Under the pieces are notes generated by a model that was not told the DNA's origin, did no database searches, and saw only the letters and a list, made by a program, of their open reading frames with translations. Below, one piece after another: positions 11,551-22,244 of a stretch of 64,000 bases of DNA (positions within the stretch are counted from its first letter, which is position 1; the number at the start of each line of letters is the position of its first letter). The stretch is from positions 10,292,001 to 10,356,000 of the forward strand of contig CM121342.1 of the NCBI GenBank assembly GCA_051530055.1, in the 5' to 3' direction. The DNA comes from Neoechinorhynchus agilis. Taxonomy: Eukaryota > Acanthocephala. The position numbers and the translations under genes were made by a program.

Positions 11551-12735
11551 CAAAAACTATCCGCTTCGACCACTATAGGTCATTCAGAGTAACCGGGATC
11601 CCTGACGATCGCCGTGAAATGACCTTTTATTGGACGTTAATAAATATGGAAAGTGTGTGAATTCATATTAAATGCTAAATCCATGAGAGGTATTTATTTG
11701 GTGCGGACAAACTTGACGGCGAGAGCGGTAATCGGGATTTCGGGAAAAATGATTCATATTTTCCTTAGATGCTCAAATTTGCGGATAAAAACGAACAAAT
11801 TCTAGGATATTTGTCGCGAGATCCTGGGATGTTATGCTACTTTCTGCTTATAGAGTGTGCATGAATGCTAATGGGCATTTTTGCCACATTCTCCAGTGAA
11901 AGAAGCAATTCCAAAACAGTAAGCAAATCGCAAATGCACTACGCGAATCTCAACTCTCGACATTTATTCCTTATTTATGGTATTTTCGTTAACTCGGTAA
12001 TAATAACTGCTCTAGTACTTTAAAGAAATTCGTAAAAGTTAACAATGCTGCTTTGAGTGGAATCTGTAGAAGTTTAGTGAACTTCGTAAAACTACTTTTG
12101 AGTCTCAGCCTTTCTTTTAAATGCCTTTTTTTAACGAGAGCCTCCAATCTTAAATTGCGTCCATTCATACAGGGGCAATAACCTCTTCGATGTTTGTCCT
12201 TTGAGTTTATAAGTGTTAGCGACAATCAATTGAGTCAAACGGGATAAAATAAGTTAACGTGTGTTTCTTAAACTCCAATTTTGAATTCCCAATATACATA
12301 AGTTTGAAGTTCTAGATCATATATTTGCCGATTGTCATTGATAGGGTTGATTAAGGTCTACTGAAGTCAATAAGCGAGTGCTTTAAGCGTCAGCGTGGAT
12401 CAAATGAACCCCTTCGGGCCTTGAAAGAGATTAATGACAGCAAATGGAGTGTTACTGGATACTCTTCTTTGGTGGGTCCAGAATTGCGTGAAATGCTCTT
12501 CAGTTTTGAAAAGTTTGTCCCACAATTGAAGCTTAAAGCTTCATTCTAATGAAGAGGTGTTTTCGTGCAGGTTTTATTTTGACAGTGATTTTTTGTTGCT
12601 CAACATTGGAGGCGAGTATCAAAGGCGATTAAGGAATAAAACGTATGCTTAAGCATTTGGAACTAAAGGTTGAACAATGCTGAGAATTAGAACCCTGCGA
12701 TGGTTCCCTCATTAAATAGTCCTGGCGGTGTTCAT
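11551..12735. other. Intergenic, no gene seen
   Basis: No frame with a plausible protein. The short minus-strand frame at 11989-12225 has no recognisable feature and I do not support it as a gene. Confidence 0.45.
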
Positions 12736-13080
12736 TTGCAAGTTCATATTCCGAGGAAGATTAATTTTATCATGGAATTCTATATCATCAAAGTGCGCAT
12801 CTCGAGCAGTTAAGGATAGATTCATTTTTGTCATGAAATTTTATTTTACAGTAGTGAATTTTGCATGCCTAATTTCGATGCTTCTTTGTCGATATTTCTC
12901 GATCATCCAAAGGAATGAGGACAAATCGCGCTGAGATTCAGCAGCAGCAGCCGATTTTTATTGGGGTAAATTAATCAAGTCTAATTTCGTCAGTTATTTA
13001 AAGATATTTCCGGAATAGGAAGCTGACTAACCTTGCTTATCAGAAAATCTGTTTTAAAACTGTGTTCCGAGGCAGGCTAA
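12736..13080. repeat. Degenerate satellite, orientation 2
   Basis: Two to three inverted units (ATTTTACAGTAGTGAATTTTGC, TTTCGATGCTTCTTTGTCGATA, GAATAGGAAGCTGACTAACCT). The open frame at 12728-12934 runs through this repeat and is not counted as a gene. Confidence 0.55.
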
Positions 13081-13377
13081 TTTGATAATGGCGTTTTAAT
13101 AACACGCTTCATTGTACGAGATTGTACAAGGTATAAGAACCATATATCTTTTGTTCCTCATGAACATTTGAACTCGCAGATGCAAAATTTACCATTATTA
13201 AGTAAAAACGTATTTCAGCGACAAAGGAGACTATTTCCATTTTAAACGATTTCCTTAATTTTTAATGTGATAAACATTAGCAAGAACAACGATAATACGA
13301 TAACGAATCACTAAAGTTCATTTTTCAGGATGCATTAAATGCTTTATTATAACAAGTACAACATTTTATTGTTAAAG

Positions 13378-15232
13378 GTAAAAGAATTGTGTACCTTTGG
13401 GTCCTCGTGTTGTGGTCGCGCGGGAAAGTTGGTGTTTATTGGTGAAGGCGAGTTTGTGAGGTTGGGTATTTCCTCCTGTTCATTTTGGGTCATGAAATCC
13501 GAGAAGATCGGACAATGTGAAAAAAGGAGCGGAGGTAGAGGTGCGTGCGAGGTCGAGGGAGGATGAAAGGAATTCGGATTACGAGTGCTCATGTGAAAAA
13601 CGGAATAAAATGTGGACTAAATTGTGATGGTGGTAGGTTTAAAATGCGTTTTGAGTGTATCGTGAAAATTTTATAAAGGCATTTGGCGAGCGGGGGAAAA
13701 TCAACTGTGCAAATTTCAGAGGCTATTCTATGAAACTTTTCAAGGTGGCGGATATGTGATTGGGAAAGATTGAAAAAGACGAGATAACCGTTAGAGAGGA
13801 AGGGTAAAATAAAGCTTTATTAAAATTTAGAGGAATCAGGCGAAAGGACTCCTAAATGACGGAGACGTTTTGGGAGGTAGATTTTAAAGGCATTGCGTTC
13901 GAAGGAAATATAGTGTGCGAGTCCCATTTTCAGACTTGATTGAAATTAAAAGGAAGTTTTTGCAAGCAACAAGTATTTTTGTCAGATCACGCGTTATGCA
14001 AACGGAGAAAGTCAGGAGATTAAATATTATGATCCTGATTATCCCAGACGGGAAAACGGGGAGATTTCATACGCTGAGGTGGGGTGGAGATAATGATAAG
14101 GGCAGAAGAATGGTCAGAGTTCGCGGGGGGGGTAGTTTAGAGGCGGATGAGTAGGCGTCGATATTTGTGAACAATTTGTAGAGGTGAGTGTCAAGACGAG
14201 TTGGGAAGTCAATAAGCTGACGCAACTCGGAGAAGGATAGAAGAGGAAATATATTATTGAAGTCCCTTGCAATTAAGAAATGCTGAGAATTTGTGGAATT
14301 TATGAGCTCTACCATAGAGTCAATTTGGAGCAAAGAGGACTCAGGTCGAGAGGCCGGAGGGCGTTAGACGCCAGCAATGTTGAACTCTCCAAGGCCGTTT
14401 CTCAGAGGAGCTATTAAATGCATTGCGATGAATTCTAGAGCCCGTGAGAGATAAAGAGTATGGTAGTGATTGACGAACGAAAATTGAGATCGCAGTACTT
14501 ATGGAAGGAAGAGTACCCGGGAAGGATGGCGAAATCGCTGTGTATGGAGGTCAGCCATGTTTAAGTTAAGACGATTACGTCGGCCTTTGAAGTATATGAA
14601 ATAATTGATACTTCATCAAGTTTAGGGAAAAGGCGTCGAATGTTAGAATAGAGTAACATTGGATGTGGAAATGAGGGAGATTGGGGTTGCTTTTGGTTGT
14701 AGTGGATGATAAAGTAAGGGAGGAACTGATTCAAGTTTTCGATATCGATAGCGAATCGAAAATTTGTTTTGGGAAGAGTGATTCACAATGATAGGAACGA
14801 GTTTTGAGTGGAGAATTAATGTGGTCAGGGGGAGAATGGTGTTTAATGTGGATGGGCTGCGTGATTGCTCTTGATGGTTTTTCGGGCGCCTTTGGATACG
14901 CACATAGTCAAAGAAGTTTGGGTGTCGGTTACTTTTCGAGTTTTTAAGATGTGAAAGATGCTTTAAGGTATTAACTAAAAGCGAAGGTTTATCTGGAAGG
15001 AATGGTCAACATTATGGAAGGGAACAAAGCAAACATTTCCCTCCAATTATTCCTTTAGATAGCCTAAATGCATCCAGGGAGCGAGTCAAACGAACACTAA
15101 TTTCTTGTGAGGATGACCTTACGTGCTTATTTTTAGGTTAGAATTAATAATTATCGATACAATCAGTCGACACTTACACTTTCGTCCTTAACGCGATCCT
15201 TTCTGTTGTACCCGAATGCCATCCTCAACGAA
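13378..15232 (-). mobile_element. LINE copy A, internally deleted
   Basis: Non-LTR retrotransposon read from right to left. The 5' part encodes the start of an apurinic-type endonuclease: NVTLFYSNIRRLFPKLDE, then KADVIVLT and TWL, then HFLIARDFNN and FPTRLDTHLYKLFTN. The last two correspond to the GDFN and PTRxxxxLDLxFTN words of this family. Most of the reverse transcriptase is missing. The endonuclease end is followed almost directly by 3' sequence (13378-13938) that is nearly identical to 57065-57626. The 5' part is nearly identical to copy B. Stops and deletions make it non-autonomous. The sharp 3' edge at GTAAAAGAATTGTG is shared with copy C. Confidence 0.8.
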
Positions 15233-15334
15233 AATGAACGACGAATTCCCATGAACATCCGAAAATGGGAACATTTTCCAAAAATACGCGATCACAATTA
15301 TGAAAATAAAAATTTTCCTAGCGTCTATTAATAA

Positions 15335-15432
15335 AAAAAACTGATGATGAACCCGACGAGGAGGTTCGCAGAAAGTTTTTAATCGAAAAAATTATTTGCC
15401 GGGTGAAGACTTCTAAACAATAAATCCTCAAA
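15335..15432. mobile_element. Half copy of the GGTAAA foldback family
   Basis: Contains GATGATGAACCCGACGAGG, TTCGCAGAAAGTTTTTAAT and ATTTGCCGGGTGAAGACTTC. This is one arm of the hairpin element seen complete at 61735-61945 and 49465-49640. Confidence 0.65.
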
Positions 15433-15590
15433 TCATATACTCCTCGGTACCTACTCACATATCGACATTTTCCTTGTAGATGCTCTAGAAGTTCTCGTAA
15501 CCTAGTGTTTTTGTGTTGCTATTTTAATCGAATCAAAAATCCAAATGCGCGTTCCTTTTTCTTAATTTAACTTTCTTACAGTGGGGATAT

Positions 15591-16187
15591 TTATTGAAGT
15601 TCCGATTCGTTTCGGATATATTGCCCAACATCGGCCTGATTAAAGCAAACAACAGTCAGTGGATCAACGACGGATCTACACTCCGTGGTAGATTTCGCTG
15701 CGACCCCAAAACCGAGAGGAGTATCGTTCATTGAAAAGACGACAACGCCATCATACTTTGGAATCGCTTCACTCAATCGACCGATCCCAGATCTCAGTGG
15801 ATTCTGTCCATAAAGAAATTGCATTTGAGCGCTTTCTTTTAGCCAAATTTTGTTTTTGGCGTACGGTGCGATGATGTCCAGAGCCGTCACATGAAGGTGA
15901 AACTTGCCGCTTTTAGTGAATTTGCCAATGCAAAGACCAAATGATTGAACTGATTTTCGAGGGAAAATTTGAGCTTTTTTTATTAGATCGAGTCTGGAGT
16001 AATATACACGGTCTTTGTGAAGACGAAATCCATATTCTCCATCAGCCCGATCGATAAGCAATTTAATGTTATCACCAATGCTTAAGATAAGGAAACGTTT
16101 AATCAGAAAATCTTTAAGAACAAATACTCACAAAAATTTTATTTTCGAAAATACAGATTTCAATTCATCGTCGGTTAAAGGACGCAT
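15591..16187 (-). CDS. NIP7: 60S ribosome biogenesis protein NIP7
   Basis: NIP7 acts in the nucleolus in pre-rRNA processing and 60S maturation and binds RNA through its C-terminal PUA domain. Exon 1 (16187-16132) encodes MRPLTDDELKSVFSKIKF; a 51-nt intron (16081-16131, GTGAGT to AAG) splits a Phe codon; exon 2 continues with IGDNIKLLIDRADG. The joined frame gives 181 residues, against about 180 in human. Hallmarks: YGFRLHKDRVYY, LGKFTKS-type word (CIGKFTKSGKFHLHVTALD), PYAKNKIWLK, and the PUA words GVVVFSMNDTPLGFGVAAKST and VCFNQADVGQYIRNE. The start is fixed by the conserved MRPLT beginning. It looks intact and functional. Confidence 0.95.
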
Positions 16188-16470
16188 TTGGGAATTATGC
16201 ACAACATTATTAATGGTTTAAAGAGAAGCTTCGCGAAACGGAAGAAATGGCGGTCATGACCGCTTTGTGGTTCCACTGAAGACCGTAAAAGGACCAAATA
16301 CAGGGACCTGAATCGAAATCATTATTTCGTTCCCTTTTGCGTCGAGGCACTCGGGTCGTTTGGTACCGCGGCGCAGGACCTGGTCAAAACAATTGTCTAA
16401 AAGATTGAGAAAAATAACTGGCGATCCGAGATCAGGAGCATTCCTTCTTTCAAAATATGGGGAACTTTTG
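16188..16470. other. Intergenic upstream of NIP7
   Basis: Likely NIP7 promoter region. Includes a GGTCATGACC palindrome near 16251-16260. No gene seen. Confidence 0.4.
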
Positions 16471-16471
16471 C

Positions 16472-16912
16472 ATCCGTCCTTTTGACCATTACACTAGGAA
16501 GGTAACTGAGTGATCTAAAGCGCTGGCGTGAATGTTTACAAACTCTTTTTCTCTATTTTTGAAGACTGGCCAGCCGGCAACTTTTATTAAGTATCTATAT
16601 GTGGCCTCACGGCTTATAATTTTCCTTGGGCCACACAGCCCACCGATCTGGTTCAGGGAAGCGTAAAAAATCACTCAATATCCCTCTGAACCAGAAGGTC
16701 ATGAGTTTGTACATCCTGTGGATCCTCAGATACCTCCCGAGGAGGCGAGACTCATCAGTCGTTTCCTTTGGTTGTGCGTCATTGGCGGTAACGGATTCAA
16801 ACCAGTCCGGAGGAATGTACAAACTCATGACCGTGTGGTTCAGCAGAGTATTAAGTCATTTTATGTGCTTCCCTGAACCACATCCGCGCCAAAGGCCGCA
16901 CATAGACACTTA
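16472..16912. mobile_element. Composite of two short non-autonomous repeats, one a foldback
   Basis: 16472-16540 (GCATCCGTCCTTTTGACC, TGAGTGATCTAAAG) is shared with 26127-26195. 16565-16890 starts with TGGCCAGCCGGCAACTTTTATT and GTGGCCTCACGGCTTATAAT and then folds on itself. The arms carry GTTCAGGGAAGCG / GCTTCCCTGAACCA and ATGAGTTTGTACAT / ATGTACAAACTCATGA. Related copies are at 45185-45290, 46225-46470 and 59745-59810. The open frames here are read-through of the hairpin. Confidence 0.7.
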
Positions 16913-17431
16913 AAAAAACTATTTTTGTTGAGAAATAAATAAGTTTAAAAATTAAGAATAGATTTTGAAGGAAAATAACAGCATAAAAATATCTCTGATG
17001 TTTATCAATAATTTATTAAAAACATTTAAAATCCGAAATTACGCATTCAACATTTTTAACTAAAAGTCGGAACTAAAGAGTTCGTCGATTTTTCGGTAAT
17101 AATGAAAAAATGGAACGTTGCCTTTTAATACCACTTCAATTTGTATTTTCTGGTTTGACCGTTGACCAATCGTGTCAATAATTAATGTAGTCTAAGGCAT
17201 GAATTGATGATTAATATGGAATTCCCATAATCTCGGATGGATGTCATTTTTGGCATATCATAAAAAGAATGTCCTTGACTGTAAAGATAAACCCTTTTAT
17301 TGATTTACATTTCAAGGTCATTACATCCAACTATAAATGGCGATTTGTTGAAATATCACAGAAAATCGACTTTTTAATATTATACTGAAATTTCTAAATA
17401 AAATCACTTTTAATTTTTTCAACTAGACGTG
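16913..17431. other. Intergenic, no gene seen
   Basis: AT-rich region upstream of the TATA box at 17432. No repeat or gene recognised. Confidence 0.4.
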
Positions 17432-17439
17432 TATAAAAG
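17432..17439 (+). promoter_or_regulatory. TATA box
   Basis: TATAAAAG lies 33 bp before the ATG at 17472. A start site about 30 bp downstream would give a leader of only some 10 nt. Confidence 0.6.
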
Positions 17440-17471
17440 GAACAACGTTCTCCGTTCAAGCGTTATTTTTC

Positions 17472-17858
17472 ATGGTGATTCGTCTTCTGTTATGCTGCGT
17501 TTTTGTCATTGTTTTAAGTAAGTCAATAATAGATACACAAAGGTCTGAAAATAAGTGTTTAGATTTTACGAACATTATAGGATACCTTCGTGAAGAAGCT
17601 CGAGGTTCAGGCAATTTTCTAAGGGGCAGCAAGATGAAAAGTGAGCTAAAGATTTTTAAGAACCCGAAATTGATCAGTTTAGTCGATGTACCAATCTGCG
17701 CCGAAGTGATTTCGCCGCGTTCATCGCCAACAACGTACATCCGCGACCCAATAATTGTCAGGATTTTGATTGTGGTGTGGGGTTTGGTAGTGGTTTTATC
17801 AATTCTGATTGCTATTCTGTGCCTTTTTATAAGACGCAGACGTCGTTTATCTTCTTAA
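17472..17858 (+). CDS. Small single-pass membrane protein, family unknown
   Basis: 128 residues, one exon. A signal peptide covers about residues 1-17 (MVIRLLLCCVFVIVLSK). It is followed by a short ectodomain with two cysteines (NKCLD and PICAE), then a strong membrane segment of about 23 residues (VRILIVVWGLVVVLSILIAI) and a short basic tail, RRRRRLSS. That is the layout of a type I membrane protein with a stop-transfer signal. A TATA box lies just upstream and AATAAA overlaps the end of the frame, so the transcription unit looks complete. I do not recognise the ectodomain; the function is unknown. Confidence 0.65.
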   Translation: MVIRLLLCCVFVIVLSKSIIDTQRSENKCLDFTNIIGYLREEARGSGNFLRGSKMKSELKIFKNPKLISLVDVPICAEVISPRSSPTTYIRDPIIVRILIVVWGLVVVLSILIAILCLFIRRRRRLSS

Positions 17859-18281
17859 TAAAACTAATTTTCGAGCTTCATAGTTGTTTAAAAACATAAT
17901 TGGTTAATAAACGTAAATAATCTATATCCAAACAGGATTTAGTTATGACTTAAAGAATGCCGAACTTCTTTTTCATACTTGGTGAATCACGATGACGCCT
18001 AAGACTCTATTCTCTCTTGAATAATTATATTCAAATTTTTGTTCATTGGTCCGATTTATCATCCCGAATAATATCCTTCTGGCATTTTTTGTTCTCTTTC
18101 TTTTGCAAACTTTTAGATGGTTGATTTTCACACAAACTCCAATCTATAATCACTTTTCTGTTGACACATTTAATCAATTTAATATTTGATTCGCCGTTAA
18201 AGTATGTGAGGCATTTCATTAAACATTCATTTATTGGTGCACATCACCCATTTACAAAGTTATTACTTTTAATTCTTTCCT
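17859..18281. other. Intergenic, no gene seen
   Basis: AT-rich spacer. May hold an upstream exon of the next frame. Confidence 0.35.
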
Positions 18282-18530
18282 TTGAAGTTCATTCGGTTTT
18301 TAGCTTGTTTTGCGTTATCCAGTATTGTTGCCATTATCACTACTGTTGCGTTTGACCACCTTCTGAAGGGAAAATACATGAAAGACCATGATCGATTGCT
18401 GGACGGCTGTTCTTGCTACGTTCAGAGCCGTACGCTGGCCTACAGAAAAGATCTTCAGGCGGCGAAGGAAAGCTTAGCTATACGCTCCTCGCGAACTCAC
18501 CGCGAGCCCAATATAGGAGACTTTATGTAA
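18282..18530 (+). CDS. Possible small membrane or secreted protein, exon only
   Basis: An open frame of about 82 codons with a hydrophobic N-terminal stretch (FIRFLACFALSSIVAIITTVAF), then a polar part with GCSCY and a charged C-terminus, followed at once by TAAATAAACATT, which may supply a polyadenylation signal. The frame opens with TTG and has no ATG before the hydrophobic part, so if real it needs an upstream exon. No family recognised. Confidence 0.3.
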   Translation: MKFIRFLACFALSSIVAIITTVAFDHLLKGKYMKDHDRLLDGCSCYVQSRTLAYRKDLQAAKESLAIRSSRTHREPNIGDFM

Positions 18531-18537
18531 ATAAACA

Positions 18538-19167
18538 TTAAGATGTCGGGTCACTACCGGAACAATTCGACGTACTTTTCATCTTGCCCTTCATGACAAC
18601 TTCCGCACGGTGTCGTCCTGTTTCATAGTAGATTGCAACGTCCGCAATATAATACACCTTTCTTGAGTTCTTGTCGCTCAATATGTGATCGAGTTTCAAT
18701 CGATCAAGGAAACGGGTATGCTCCCTACACCGATATTTCGCTCCCGGGCCCTTAGCCAATGTCCACGTAAGACGCAATAGCACCTTGCCATGGTTTCGGG
18801 TCATTGCGGGACAAGTGTAGTCACATCCAATGAGAATATGAGCACAAAATATAACCGATGCGGTAGAACGCCGACATACTTTACAGCGCTGATGGTCCAT
18901 TCGACTCAGAAAGGAACAAATCTCTAGGAATTGGAATCGCGATTTTATGTGATCCACGTACGAACGGTAACGATCATGGCGGTAACGAAACGTTATTATA
19001 CTGCGATCAACCAATCCTTTTGTAAAGCACTCAATTACTTGCAATTGCGTTGTCGCATCTCTCCATGTTTCTACGCAGTAATTATGGAAAGCACTGTTTG
19101 GAGAGATTTTACGCAGTTCACGTAGACGACCAAACTTGTCTGCCGTGGTACTTGATAAAGCATTCAA
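18538..19167 (-). mobile_element. 3' fragment of an R2/R4-type LINE (restriction-like endonuclease end)
   Basis: About 209 open codons on the minus strand without a proper start. The C-terminal half has a CKVC pair, then CAHILIGCDYTCP, an RNHGKVLLRLTW word and LDHILSDKNSRKVYYIADVAI. That order matches the zinc knuckle and the PD...K...D-type nuclease core at the end of R2, R4/Dong and NeSL elements; the usual PD is LD here. It ends next to LINE copy B, which has a different, apurinic-type endonuclease, so two unrelated LINE clades meet here. Confidence 0.6.
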
Positions 19168-19189
19168 GCAAATTTTGTTGATTCACAAA

Positions 19190-22100
19190 GAAGAGGACCC
19201 ATGTACCATTGGGTACTCATAAAGACACAGATATCTTTTTTGTATGTCCGTTCGTGGGGATGTCCGGTCTGGAGATGCCCGTTTTAGTGGGAATTTCCGG
19301 TCGGGGATGTCCTTTCGGGTGGGAATATCAGGTTTTGTTATGTCGATATGTAAGGTATCGGGGAATGTGATGTTCGTTCTCGTGGGAATTGTAGGATATT
19401 GTTTGCAGGAGCGTTTGTAAGGTTCGTCTTACCTCAGAATCATTTCAGGTTATGGTATCCGAGAAGATTGGGCAGCATGGAAAAAGGAGCGTAGGTCTAG
19501 AGAGGTAAGAGGTCAAGAGAGGATGAAAAGAATTAGGATTACGAGTGTTGTGCTCGTGTTAAAAGGAAGCGAAATGTGGAAGAAATTGTGGTGGTAGGCT
19601 TGAGAGGCGTTTTGATTGTTCAATGAAAATAGCATCAAGGCATTCGGTGAGAGGAGGAAGTCAGATGTACAAAATTTAGATGCTCTTGTGAAGAATTTCA
19701 AGACGGCGGATTAGCGATTTAGAAACGTTGCAAAATACGGGGTAAGCGTAGGTGAGAGATGGAAGCGATTCCTAAATGTCGGAGGCGCTTGAGGAGATGA
19801 ATTTTAAAAGTATTGCGCTTGAGGGAGAGAGTGATGTGCGAGTCCCATTTCAAGTTTGATTGAAATTGGATACCCAGAATTCTTCGAGAGGTTACTCGCG
19901 GGATGTCACTTAGAAGCTCTGAGGATGATGTGGGGTTGCGGGAGAGAGGGGATCATTTCGAAGCATTTAGAGAAATTGAGATGGAGTTTGTAATCAGTGC
20001 AGAAATTTTTTATGTGTGTGCCTTCTTTGGAGGTTAAAGAAAGGGAGAGGTGGGGTGGTGAATGGGTGACATCGTGGCGTATAAGAGTTTAGAGTGAGAG
20101 GAGAGAGGTTTGAAGTGGTTTAGGAAAATATTAAAGATAAGTGGTGACAGTACCTTGAGGTACGCCTTTGGAGAGGGATAGACCGATAGAAAAGGTAGAA
20201 CGGCAGTGAATGTACTGTTTGCGATTGTAAAGATAAGAATCGAGCCAGCGGATCTGCCACAAGTTGAGACCAAAATCGGAGCAGGCCCGGAGAAGGAGGG
20301 AATGGTCCACTGAGTCGAAAGCCTTAGATAAATAAAGTTGAATGAGACGGGTTACATGGGAGGGATTATTGTCGATGTTACGTAGAAGCGTGTCATAAAT
20401 GCAAAGTAGGGCATCGGTTGCAGAAAATCTGAGTCGGAAGCCAAAATTGTAGGGGCGATAACTTTTCGTGAAGAAGTGAAGGAAGACGAGATTTTAAACA
20501 TTTTTCGATGACTTTTGAAAGGGCGGGTAGAATGGAAATTGGAGGGAATGATTCGGCCGAAATAGGATGCCCTTTTTTGAAAAGAGTATACATTGGCAGT
20601 TTTCAGACAAGGGAGGTTGACAAAAGTGTCATGTGTGGGCGTGAAAAATTGTGTGGTGACTGATGTTGATCAGTGATTGTAAATTGTGTCAGGGCAGAGG
20701 TTCTCATTAATGGAATCTAGAACCTGTGTTAATTCAGTGGAGGACAAATTAGGGAAAGGATCCAGGTGGCGTAGACCGTTAAATTGCCACCTGATCGAAT
20801 TTTAGAAGAAAGGAAGTTTTTGCGGGCGATAAGTATTTTATTCGTAAGTATTTTTGTAAACGGGGAGAGTCTGGAAAGCTATTGCAATGGACCTTAGAAA
20901 CTTGCCTATGTAGAAGTTTCAGAATTGGGGTTATCCATGGATGGTCGCGGTCGGAGATCCTAATGAAATTCTTGGGAATTGCCGAAGCTAGGGAATTTTC
21001 TATGATTGAGGTTAGGGAGCACATGGCCAAGGAAGGGTCGTTTGTGTTGTCAGAATGGGATGTGCGGATGTTAGAGTTGAATAATTTTATAAAATTTTGG
21101 ACGTGATGATCACGTTTATCCCAGACAGGAAAACGGGGAGATTTCATACGCTGAGGTGGGGTGGAGATAATGATAAGGGCAGAGGAATGGTCAGAGTTCG
21201 CGGGGGAGAGAGTTTAGAGGCGGATGAGTAGGACTCGATATTTGTGAACAATTTGTCGAGGTGAGTGTCAAGACGAGTTGGGAAGTCAAGAAATGCTGAG
21301 AATTTGTGGAATTTATGAGCTCTACCATAGAGTCAATTTGGAGCAAAGAGGACTCAGGTCGAGAGGCCGGAGGGCGTTAGACGCCAGCAATGTTGAACTC
21401 TCCAAGGCCGTTTCTCAGAGGAGCTATTAAATGCATTGCGATGAATTCTAGAGCCCGTGAGAGATAAAGAGTATGGTAGTGATTGACGAACGAAAATTGA
21501 GATCGCAGTACTTATGGAAGGAAGAGTACCCGGGAAGGATGGCGAAATCGCTGTGTATGGAGGTCAGCCATGTTTAAGTTAAGACGATTACGTCGGCCTT
21601 TGAAGTATATGAAATAATTGATACTTCATCAAGTTTAGGGAAAAGGCGTCGAGTGCTAGAATAGAGTAACATTGGATGTGGAAATGAGGGAGATTGGGGT
21701 TGCTTTTGGTTGTAGTGGATGATAAAGTAAGGGAGGAACTAATTCAAGTTTTCGATATCGATAGCGAATCGAAAATTTGTTTTGGGAAGAGTGATTCACA
21801 ATGATAGGAACGAGTTTTGAGTGGAGAATTAATGTGGTCAGGGGGAGAATGGTGTTTAATGTGGATGGGCTGCGTGATTGCTCTTGATGGTTTTTTCGGG
21901 CGCCTTTGGATACGCACATAGTCAAAGAAGTTTGGGAGTCGGTTACTTTTCGAGTTTTTAAGATGTGAAAGATGCTTTAGGGTATTAATTAAAAGCGAAG
22001 GTTTATCTGGAAGGAATGGTCAACATTATGGAAGGGAACAAAGCAAACATTTCCCTTCAATTACCCCTTTAGTTAGCCTAAATGCATCCAGGGAGCGAGT

Positions 22101-22244
22101 CAAACGAACACTAATTTCTTGTGAGGATGACCTTACGTGCTTATTTTTAGGTTAGAATAAAAAATTATCGATACAATCAGTCGATACTTACACATTCGCC
22201 CTTAACGCGATCCTTTCGGTTGTACCCGAATGCCACCCTCAACG
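19190..22244 (-). mobile_element. LINE copy B, longest copy in the window
   Basis: Read from right to left: endonuclease start (21925 down; same words as copy A), a linker ending in DHPWITPILKLLHR (20779-21147), then reverse-transcriptase pieces. These are KKGHPISAESFPPISILPALSKVIEKCLKSRL (given here as the words FPPISILPALSK and EKCLKSRL, 20393-20593) and KVLSPLIFNIFLN (20034-20273), matching the RPISLLPxLSK and GxxLSPLLFNIxIN motifs of CR1/Jockey-type elements. A 3' tail follows, with repeated GGATGTCCGGTC-like units, ending at AGGACCCATGTACC. Many stops break it. Compared with copy A it lacks about 60 bp near 21283. Confidence 0.8.

Noticed and set aside
13339-13592. Overlapping frames on both strands, one repeated at 56944-57279
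   Set aside because: They recur because the LINE 3' end is repeated; the Pro/His-rich read has no domain and is probably untranslated tail.
16489-16913. Three overlapping frames on both strands
   Set aside because: Read-through of a hairpin element; arms encode mirror versions of one another.
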